DNA of 64,000 nucleotides from Sphingomonas sp. SUN019 (lineage in GTDB: Bacteria; Pseudomonadota; Alphaproteobacteria; Sphingomonadales; Sphingomonadaceae): NCBI RefSeq assembly GCF_024758705.1, contig NZ_CP096971.1, forward strand, positions 1,612,001-1,676,000. Direction: 5' to 3'. Below the pieces are notes generated by a model. It had not been told where the DNA came from. It did no database searches and saw nothing but the letters and a program-made list of their open reading frames with translations. Below, piece after piece: positions 57,807-64,000 of this stretch. Position 1 is the first letter of the stretch. Each line of letters starts with the position of its first letter. Made by a program: the position numbers and the translations under genes.

Positions 57807-58859
57807 GTGTTCGAGCAGGCGATCAGAACGACGGCGGCGTCTCAACGGGTAGCCGCGAGAGACCGCTCGTCCGCACCGGTCGGCCGGACCCTTTCGAGGG
57901 CGGCGGCGCAGGCTGGCGTGAAGGCGGGGGTGATCTGCAATCCCAAGAGCCACCAGAACCGCACTGGCCATATTGCTTTCGGGACGCCGTTCCGGTCGTT
58001 CGCATCGCCCGGCGTGGTGGTCGCGACACCGCGCACGCGGGATGAATTGACCGGCGTATTGCTGGGCTTCGCACGCGACGGGATCGATCTGCTGGTCATC
58101 GACGGCGGCGATGGAACGGTCCGCGACGTGCTGACCCGCGCGGGCACGATCTGGGGCGACGATTGGCCACGGATCGCGATCGTGCCGTCGGGCAAGACCA
58201 ATGCACTGGCGCTCGACCTCGGCGTTCCGGCGGACTGGACGATCGAACAGGCGCTGGCGGCGGCGGCGGCGAACCACAGCGTCGAACGGCGACCGGTAGA
58301 GATCGAGCGGCGCGACGATGCGGCGGTGCTGCGCGGTTTCCTGTTCGGGACCGGCGCGTTCGTGAGCGCCACCGCGCTGGCGCAGCGCACGCACCGCGTC
58401 GGCGCGTTCCACGGCGTCGCGGTGTCGCTGGCGCTCGGCTGGGCGGTCGCGCAGACCATCTTCGGGCGGGCGTCCAGTCAGTGGCGGGCGGGCGAACATA
58501 TCAAGCTGCGCGCCGCGCTCGCCGATGGTCGTGGCGAGGTGGCGGTCGACGACCGGCGTTATCTCCTGCTCGCCTCCACGCTCAATCGCCTGCCGGTCGG
58601 ATTGAAGCCGTTCGGGACGCCGCGCGCGGGAATGAAGCTGCTCGTCGTCGACGCGCCACCGCGCCGGATGATCCGGGCGGTGCCCTTGCTCCTGTCGGGA
58701 TCGGAATCGCCGTGGCTCGACGCGTCCGGCTATCGCCGGTTCGATGCCGACGCGATCGATCTGACGATCGATGGCGATTTCATCCTCGACGGCGAAATCT
58801 ATCCCGGCGGCGATTTGAGGATACGCCCGGCGACGCCGATCCGCTTCGTCGTCCCGTGA
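57807..58859 (+). CDS. Diacylglycerol kinase catalytic-domain protein
   Basis: 350 residues from GTG 57807. Lipid-kinase fold with the GGDGT motif (LLVIDGGDGTVRDVL), IAIVPSGKTNALALDLG and a C-terminal beta-sandwich (IDGDFILDGEIYPGGDLRIR). Family members phosphorylate diacylglycerol or related lipids with ATP. In this cluster it could make phosphatidate for the next gene's product. The 125 bp upstream lack a strong terminator, so it may start a second transcript. GTGA overlap with the next gene. Confidence 0.85.
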   Translation: MFEQAIRTTAASQRVAARDRSSAPVGRTLSRAAAQAGVKAGVICNPKSHQNRTGHIAFGTPFRSFASPGVVVATPRTRDELTGVLLGFARDGIDLLVIDGGDGTVRDVLTRAGTIWGDDWPRIAIVPSGKTNALALDLGVPADWTIEQALAAAAANHSVERRPVEIERRDDAAVLRGFLFGTGAFVSATALAQRTHRVGAFHGVAVSLALGWAVAQTIFGRASSQWRAGEHIKLRAALADGRGEVAVDDRRYLLLASTLNRLPVGLKPFGTPRAGMKLLVVDAPPRRMIRAVPLLLSGSESPWLDASGYRRFDADAIDLTIDGDFILDGEIYPGGDLRIRPATPIRFVVP

Positions 58860-59752
58860 CCGATCTGCTGACCGCGTTCCTGCGGGACGAGATGATGCGC
58901 GCCGTCCCGCGGCAGGCGCACGACATCGCGCGCCTGCTGGCAGAGGCTCCCGGCACGATCGCGATCTTGTTCTACGGATCGAATTTGCGCACCGGTTCGG
59001 CCGAGGGCGTGCTGGATTTCTATGTCCTGCAGGATGGGCCACCAGAGCGCGGATTGTGGCCCAGGGCCGGGTATCGCGAGGTGTCGATCGCGGGACAAAC
59101 GGTGCGCGCGAAGATCGCGACGATGCGGCTGGCGACCTTTGCGAAGGCGGCGGCGGCGCAGACGCTGGACACGACGATCTGGACGCGATTCGTTCAGCCT
59201 TGCGCGCTCGTCTGGGCGCGCGACGCGGCGGCGGGCGAACGCGTCATCGCGGCGGTCGCCGCGGCGGCGGTGAGCGCGGCGCGGTTCGCGGCGGCGCTGG
59301 GGCCGGAGACGGGCGCGCCGCGGGATTATTGGGCGGCGCTGTTTGCGGAGACCTACGCCGCGGAATTTCGCGTCGAATCGGCCGGGCGATCGGCGACGAT
59401 CGTGGCGCATGATCCGCAGCGGTACGATGCGTTGCTGCCGCTCGCCTGGACCGCGGCGGGTATTGCATTCGATGTCGATGCAGGAGAGCTCCGGCCGCGG
59501 ATCGGCAGTGCGCAGCGCGCGAGTGTGTTGCGCGGGTGGCGCGCGCGGCGGCTGGCGGGCAAGCCGCTCAACCTCGTCCGGCTGGTGCGCGCCGCCTTCA
59601 CCTTCGACGGCGCGGCGCGCTACGGCGCGTGGAAGATCGAGCGGCACACCGGTGTTCCCGTCCGCCTGACGCCGTGGCGGGAGCGGCACCCGATATTGGC
59701 CGCGCCCGGCGTGTTCTGGCGCGTATGGCGCGCGCGTTCCCGCACCGCGTGA
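58856..59752 (+). CDS. Possible Tam41-like phosphatidate cytidylyltransferase
   Basis: 298 residues from GTG 58856 (GTGA overlap). The segment ILFYGSNLRTGSAEGVLDFY is a nucleotidyltransferase active-site pattern, GS followed by an Asp strand, close to that of Tam41-type CDP-diacylglycerol synthases. The length also fits. A further conserved-looking block is RDYWAALFAETYAAEFRVES. Role suggested: CTP plus phosphatidate to CDP-diacylglycerol, matching the lipid kinase before it. The assignment rests on short motifs and context, so it is tentative; it could be another nucleotidyltransferase-fold enzyme. Confidence 0.5.
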   Translation: MTDLLTAFLRDEMMRAVPRQAHDIARLLAEAPGTIAILFYGSNLRTGSAEGVLDFYVLQDGPPERGLWPRAGYREVSIAGQTVRAKIATMRLATFAKAAAAQTLDTTIWTRFVQPCALVWARDAAAGERVIAAVAAAAVSAARFAAALGPETGAPRDYWAALFAETYAAEFRVESAGRSATIVAHDPQRYDALLPLAWTAAGIAFDVDAGELRPRIGSAQRASVLRGWRARRLAGKPLNLVRLVRAAFTFDGAARYGAWKIERHTGVPVRLTPWRERHPILAAPGVFWRVWRARSRTA

Positions 59753-60555
59753 CGGATTTAGCCGATACGCCCTTCACCGCGCTGATCCTGGCTGGCTCGC
59801 GTGGCGGCGTCGATCCGGTCGCGGCTTATGCCGGCGTTTCGCACAAGGCGTTGGTCGTGCTGGAGGGCGAAACGCTGCTGACGCGGGTGGCGCATACGCT
59901 GACGCTGGCGGGGGCGACGCGAATCGTCGTGTCGACCAATGACACGGCCGTGCGCGACCATGCCGTCGCGCTGGGTGCGGAGGCGATCGCCTCCGCCGAG
60001 GGGCCGAGCCTGAGCGTGCGTAACGCCATCGAAGCGTTGGGGACGCCGTTGCTGGTCACGACAGCGGATCACGCGCTGCTACAACCAGAATGGATACGGC
60101 GGTTCCGATCTGACCTGCCGCCCGCAATGGACGTGGTGGCGCTGCTCGCCCGGCGCGAATCGATCGAGGCGGCGGCGCCGGGGACGCGCCGGACCTATCT
60201 GCGCTTTGCCGACGGCGACTGGTCGGGGTGCAATCTGTTCTATCTGGCGACGCCGCGTGCTGCGGGCGCGATCGATCTGTGGCGACAGGTGGAGGTAGAT
60301 CGCAAGCGACCGTGGCGGATCGTCCGTCGCCTGGGTCTGGCGACCATGGCGCGCTATCTGACGCGCCGCCTGACGCTGGCAGAGGCGGTCGCGCGTCTGG
60401 GCCGGTTGGCCGACGTGCGCGCGACGGCGGTCGAGAGCCCGTTCGGCTTGGCCGCGGTCGACGTTGATACGCCGAACGACCTGGATTTGGTCAGGGGGCT
60501 GGGTGCCGCCAAAATATCCTCCCCTGCAAGGGGAGGTGGCAGCGCGAAGCGATGA
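59749..60555 (+). CDS. NTP transferase domain protein (MobA/IspD-like) ending in a repeat
   Basis: 268 residues from GTG 59749 (GTGA overlap). Rossmann nucleotidyltransferase: ALILAGSRGGVDPVAAYAGV, SHKALVVLEGETLLTRVAHT and TTADHALLQPEW (metal-binding Asp). The NTP loop is atypical, LAGSRGG rather than GxGTRL. The last residues (about from KISSPARGGGSAKR) and the stop codon are encoded by the palindromic repeat at 60515-60631, so the original C-terminus has been replaced. Last gene of the cluster. Confidence 0.75.
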   Translation: MTDLADTPFTALILAGSRGGVDPVAAYAGVSHKALVVLEGETLLTRVAHTLTLAGATRIVVSTNDTAVRDHAVALGAEAIASAEGPSLSVRNAIEALGTPLLVTTADHALLQPEWIRRFRSDLPPAMDVVALLARRESIEAAAPGTRRTYLRFADGDWSGCNLFYLATPRAAGAIDLWRQVEVDRKRPWRIVRRLGLATMARYLTRRLTLAEAVARLGRLADVRATAVESPFGLAAVDVDTPNDLDLVRGLGAAKISSPARGGGSAKR

Positions 60556-60631
60556 CGGAGGGGTGGCACCCTATCGAGAGCGCGGCACCCCTCCGGCGCT
60601 ACGCGCCACCTCCCCTTACAGGGGAGGATTG
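60515..60631. repeat. Palindromic repeat, family B copy 2
   Basis: Inverted repeat from TATCCTCCCCTGCAAGGGG to CCCCTTACAGGGGAGGATTG, with inner arms GGTGGCAGCGCGAAGCG and GCGCTACGCGCCACC. Near copy of 26468-26586. Its left third is translated as the end of the NTP transferase gene. Confidence 0.85.
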
Positions 60632-60662
60632 ATCTGGGAAAACAAACGTCCCGAGGATTAAC

Positions 60663-62102
60663 TCAAACCATGTGCACGGTCTTCGTCACCAGATGCGCGG
60701 CGACGCCTTCCGGCCCGTCCTCCGAGCCATGCCCGCTGTCCTTCACCCCTCCGAACGGCGCATCGGGCGCGCTCAGGCGGACCGAGTTGATGCCGACCAT
60801 TCCCGCCTCGATCGCGTCGCCCAGCAGATTCTGGCGGCGGCCGTTTTCGGTGAAGCAATAAGCCGCCAAGCCGAACGGCAGGCGATTGGCCTGTTCGATC
60901 GCGTCGTCGACGGTGGCGAAGGGGCGCAGCAAAGCGATCGGGCCGAACGGCTCCTCGTTCATCGCGCGCGCCTCCAGCGACACGTCGGACAGGACGGTGG
61001 GGGTGAAGAAGAACCCGCCGTTCGAATCGTCTCGCGTGTCGCCGCCCGCCAGCAGCTTCGCGCCGGTGGCCTGCGCATCCGCGACGAGCGCGCCGATCGC
61101 TTCGGGGCGGCGCGGGTTGGCCATCGGCCCCATCTGCGTGTCGGGCTGCATTCCGTCGCCGACCTTCAGCGCCTTCGTCCGCTCGGCAAAGCCCGCGGCG
61201 AAACGGTCGTAAATGCCCTCCTGAACATGGAAGCGCGTCGGCGCGATGCACACTTGGCCCGCATTGCGGAACTTGTGCGCGACGAGCAGGTCGATCGTCT
61301 TGTCGAGATCGCAATCGTCGAACACCAGCACCGGGCCGTGCCCGCCCAGCTCCATCGTCGTCTTCATCATCGTGTCGGCGGCCAACTTCATCAGATGCTT
61401 GCCGACCGGGACCGACCCGGTGAAGCTTAGTTTGCGCGTGATCGGCGACGCGAGCAACTGGCGCGACACCATGTCGGGCACGCCGAACACGCATTGCGCG
61501 ACGTTGCCGGGCAGGCCCGCATCCTGGAAGCAGCGCATGACCTCGATCGCCGAGCCCGCCGTCTCCTCGCTCGGCTTGATGATGATCGAACACCCGGCGG
61601 CGAGCGCTGGCGCGATCTTCCGGACCACGTTCATTATCGGGAAATTCCAAGCGCAGAACGCCGCGACCGGCCCAACCGGCTGTTGCAGCACCAGCGAACG
61701 GCCGCCCGGCGCACGCGGCAGGACGCGGCCGTAGATGCGCACTGCTTCGCCGGCGTGGAAATCGAGCAACGCGGCGGCGAACAGCGCCTCACCCTTGGCC
61801 TCGACCTGGATCTTGCCCTGTTCGAGCGTAGCGATGCGCGCGAGGTGATCGGCGCGTTCGCGGATCAGCGCGGCGGTGCGCGTCAGGATCGCGGCGCGCG
61901 CCTCTGGCGCGGTTGCACGCCACGCGATGAAGCCGCGCCGCGTCGCGTCCAACGCGCGGTCCAGATCGGCGGCGGTGGCCAGCGGCAGCGCGCCATGCGC
62001 CGCGCCGGTCGCCGGGTTCAGCACATCCTGCGTATCGCGTCCGTCCGCGCCCAACCATTCGCCATCGACGTACAGCGCGAGCTTCGTATCATATCCGGTC
62101 AT
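60663..62102 (-). CDS. NAD(P)-dependent semialdehyde dehydrogenase (succinate-semialdehyde type)
   Basis: 479-residue aldehyde dehydrogenase. Catalytic Cys in FRNAGQVCIAPTRF, general-base Glu in MELGGHGPVLVF, and the SSADH-like segments AFCAWNFPIMN and KPSEETAGSAIEVM. Substrate may be succinate or 2-oxoglutarate semialdehyde. Start ATG 62102; a longer frame shadows the upstream gene. It lies 32 bp after the hydantoinase-B-like gene, so both probably act on one degradation route. Confidence 0.88.
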   Translation of the reverse strand: MTGYDTKLALYVDGEWLGADGRDTQDVLNPATGAAHGALPLATAADLDRALDATRRGFIAWRATAPEARAAILTRTAALIRERADHLARIATLEQGKIQVEAKGEALFAAALLDFHAGEAVRIYGRVLPRAPGGRSLVLQQPVGPVAAFCAWNFPIMNVVRKIAPALAAGCSIIIKPSEETAGSAIEVMRCFQDAGLPGNVAQCVFGVPDMVSRQLLASPITRKLSFTGSVPVGKHLMKLAADTMMKTTMELGGHGPVLVFDDCDLDKTIDLLVAHKFRNAGQVCIAPTRFHVQEGIYDRFAAGFAERTKALKVGDGMQPDTQMGPMANPRRPEAIGALVADAQATGAKLLAGGDTRDDSNGGFFFTPTVLSDVSLEARAMNEEPFGPIALLRPFATVDDAIEQANRLPFGLAAYCFTENGRRQNLLGDAIEAGMVGINSVRLSAPDAPFGGVKDSGHGSEDGPEGVAAHLVTKTVHMV

Positions 62103-62134
62103 GTATCGATCCTGTCCGAGCGCCGCGTGGGGCT

Positions 62135-64000
62135 TCATTCGGCGGCGATCGATAGCGGGGTTTCGGTGCGTGTCCAGCGCGGCTGGATCGGCGCGACGAG
62201 ACCGGTGTCGGCTTGGGAGCGGGTGCGCAGGTCGTCGATCGACGGACCGTAGTTGAACAGCGGGATCGCGTCGCCGCGGGCGGCGCGCATTTTGGCACGC
62301 AGCGCATCGGTCGCCGCCTGATCGACCGCGCCGTCGGCGATCACCACGCCGTAAGCGCGCGCGCCCTCGGCGGTGACGAGGCCCTGGCCGATCTCCTTCG
62401 CGATGAGCGCGGGATCGCGGTCGAGCGGGTCGCCCCAGCCGCCGCCGCCCCAGGTGATGAAGTCGAGTTCGTCGCCGGCCTGGACCTTCAAATCCTCGCG
62501 CTTGTTGCCGACGATCTCGGTCGTGCCGTCGACGCGGCGCAGGATCTTCTTCGCGCGCGCGCCCGGCGCGCCGCCGTTGACGCCCCACGGATGGACGAAC
62601 CAGCGATCGTCGTGGATCGCGATCTCTCCGTCCTCGAGGAACTGGTAGGTCATCAATATGCCGTTGCCACCACGGTGCAGCCCGGCCCCGCCGCTGTCGG
62701 GCACGGTTTCGTACCGCTCGATCCTGAGCGGGAAATAGCGTTCGAGGAACTCGTTCGGCACGTTGGTGAAGTTGGGCCAGAGGCTGTGGCCGTCGGGGCC
62801 GTCGCCGAGCGGACGGCCGGGGATGCCGCCGAAGCCGATCTGGAACAGCTGGAACCATTCGCCCTTCGCGTCGCGCCCCGAATAGAACAGGTGTGGGCTT
62901 GAGCTGAACCCGGCGGCGTTGAGGAACTCGGGCGTCTTCTGGCCGAGCAGACCGCCGAGAATGTCGAACAGCCGCCCGAGCGCGTGCGTCCGGCCGCTGA
63001 GCGCGGCGGGAAACTTCGGCTTCAACAGCGATCCTTCGGGGATGCGCACGTCGATCAGGTCGTAATAGCCGTCGTTGAACAGGATCTGCGGGTCAAACAC
63101 CATGATCATGTAAATGCCGAAGAACATCCGCATCATGTTTTCATTGAGCAGGAAATTGATGCTGCCCTGGCTCTGCGGATCGGTGCCCTCGAAGTCGAGC
63201 ACCACACGCCCGTTCTCGCGCCACATCGTGCACTTGATCTTGTACGGGCCGTAACCGAGCCCGTCGTCGCAGATGTAATCCTCGAAGCTGACCGGTTCCT
63301 CGCCGATCGCAGTGTCGATCAGCGCCTTCATCGCGCGGTGGTTGCGCGCGAGCAGGTCTTCGCACGCCGAGACGAACACATCGTCGCCGAAGCGCTCCGC
63401 CATCTCGATCACGCGGCGCGCGGCGACGCGGCAGCTGGCGATCAGCGCATTGAGGTCGGCCTTGCACCATTCGGGCGAGCGCGACTGCGCCATGACGAGC
63501 TTGACCAGTTCCTCGTTATAGACGCCTGCTTTCCAGATCTTGACCGGCGGGATGCGCACGCCTTCCTGGAAGATGTTGGTCGCGTCGATCGGCATCGACC
63601 CCGCGACCTTGCCGCCGATGTCGCTCTGGTGCCCGAACATCGAGGTATAGGCGATGATCCGCCCCTCCTTGAACACCGGCAGCAGCACAAGCCAGTCGTT
63701 CAGATGGCTGATCGCGCCCTGCACCGAATAGGGATCACTGAGAAAGATCATGTCGCCTTCCTCGACCGTGCCGTCATAGCCGTCGAGGAACGGGCCGATG
63801 TACGATCCGAACTGCCCGACGATCATGCGGCCCTTGTGATCGGCGATCAGCGGGAAGGCGTCGCCCTGTTCGCGGATGCCGGGCGACATCGCGGTGCGCA
63901 CCAGCGTCGCGTCCATCTCGATGCGGGCGTTGCGCAGCGCGTTCTCGATGATGTCGAGCGTTACGGGATCGATCGATACCGTGGCGAAGGGCGTGTCGTT
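62135..64000 (-). CDS. Hydantoinase B/oxoprolinase family subunit (5' end outside window)
   Basis: At least 621 residues; the frame is open to base 64000. Matches the HyuB/acetone-carboxylase-alpha family: IDPVTLDIIENALRNARIE, AMSPGIREQGDAFPLI, FLSDPYSVQGAISHLNDW, VLDFEGTDPQSQGSINF and WGVNGGAPGARAKKI, with WGGGGWGDPLDRDP near the end. HyuB works with HyuA in ATP-dependent hydrolysis of N-methylhydantoin or 5-oxoproline, or in ketone carboxylation. The HyuA partner is expected just beyond the window. The start probably lies only a few codons outside, since IDPVTLDIIENAL is usually N-terminal. Confidence 0.92.
   Translation of the reverse strand, partial: NDTPFATVSIDPVTLDIIENALRNARIEMDATLVRTAMSPGIREQGDAFPLIADHKGRMIVGQFGSYIGPFLDGYDGTVEEGDMIFLSDPYSVQGAISHLNDWLVLLPVFKEGRIIAYTSMFGHQSDIGGKVAGSMPIDATNIFQEGVRIPPVKIWKAGVYNEELVKLVMAQSRSPEWCKADLNALIASCRVAARRVIEMAERFGDDVFVSACEDLLARNHRAMKALIDTAIGEEPVSFEDYICDDGLGYGPYKIKCTMWRENGRVVLDFEGTDPQSQGSINFLLNENMMRMFFGIYMIMVFDPQILFNDGYYDLIDVRIPEGSLLKPKFPAALSGRTHALGRLFDILGGLLGQKTPEFLNAAGFSSSPHLFYSGRDAKGEWFQLFQIGFGGIPGRPLGDGPDGHSLWPNFTNVPNEFLERYFPLRIERYETVPDSGGAGLHRGGNGILMTYQFLEDGEIAIHDDRWFVHPWGVNGGAPGARAKKILRRVDGTTEIVGNKREDLKVQAGDELDFITWGGGGWGDPLDRDPALIAKEIGQGLVTAEGARAYGVVIADGAVDQAATDALRAKMRAARGDAIPLFNYGPSIDDLRTRSQADTGLVAPIQPRWTRTETPLSIAAE

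Overview
The window is GC-rich, almost fully coding DNA of an alphaproteobacterium, most likely Sphingomonas or a close relative in the Sphingomonadales. This rests on three large TonB-dependent receptors, the divergent xseA/purD pair, a DUF2093 gene, a complete valine-degradation operon beside a GreA/GreB-like gene, and three families of short palindromic repeats. Genes are packed tightly. At least fifteen junctions are 4-bp ATGA, GTGA or TTGA stop/start overlaps, and GTG starts are common. I saw no tRNA, rRNA, prophage, IS transposase or CRISPR array. The only stretch over 300 bp without a long gene (38939-39302) holds a cobalamin riboswitch.

Layout. 1-3.7 kb: the end of pnp with a strong terminator, then an FPC/CPF-motif (GntA-type) gene overlapping a DUF1989 gene. 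3.9-8.8 kb: class II aldolase, a methylsuccinyl-CoA-dehydrogenase-like acyl-CoA dehydrogenase, and a TonB receptor. 9-12.2 kb: clpB behind a sigma-32-type promoter, and a small periplasmic protein. 12.4-24.5 kb: a cysteine-paired TonB receptor, a TPR-aspartyl-hydroxylase, a TPR-2OG oxygenase and a small secreted protein, converging on an operon xseA, DUF2093, M23 peptidase and two TPR-sulfotransferases. 24.5-26.4 kb: purD and a helix-hairpin-helix membrane protein. 26.7-34.6 kb: the valine/isobutyrate pathway on the minus strand (mmsA, lipoprotein, STAS-like protein, acyl-CoA dehydrogenase, HIBYL-CoA hydrolase, enoyl-CoA hydratase, mmsB, gre-like), with a divergent LysR regulator next to mmsA. 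34.6-39.2 kb: a riboswitch-controlled vitamin B12 uptake operon (btuB, btuF, btuC, btuD types). 39.3-41.7 kb: a small membrane protein, then kynureninase and tryptophan 2,3-dioxygenase. 41.9-47 kb: two D-aminoacylase-family amidohydrolases around a DUF849 cleavage enzyme and an IclR regulator. 47.1-52.7 kb: an EAL phosphodiesterase and LysM lipoprotein, then a kinase/FHA/PP2C set of type VI secretion type. 53.3-60.6 kb: a seven-gene cluster for a CDP-alcohol-derived lipid or surface polymer. 60.7-64 kb: a semialdehyde dehydrogenase and a hydantoinase-B-like subunit that runs off the window.

How the parts connect. B12 uptake fits the surrounding metabolism: valine degradation ends in propionyl-CoA, and methylsuccinyl-CoA dehydrogenase belongs to the ethylmalonyl-CoA pathway. 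Both routes normally use B12-dependent mutases, which are not in this window.

Two regions look least described. One is the TonB receptor/hydroxylase/sulfotransferase locus, a candidate protein- or peptide-modification system. The other is the 53-60 kb cluster, where a diacylglycerol-kinase-like enzyme, a possible Tam41-like CDP-diacylglycerol synthase, a CDP-alcohol phosphatidyltransferase, two nucleotidyltransferases, a CDP-glycerol-transferase-like enzyme and a flippase could form a self-contained pathway for an unusual phospholipid or phosphodiester-linked glycan. Repeat elements have entered coding sequence in two places: inside btuF, and at the 3' end of the last gene of the 53-60 kb cluster.
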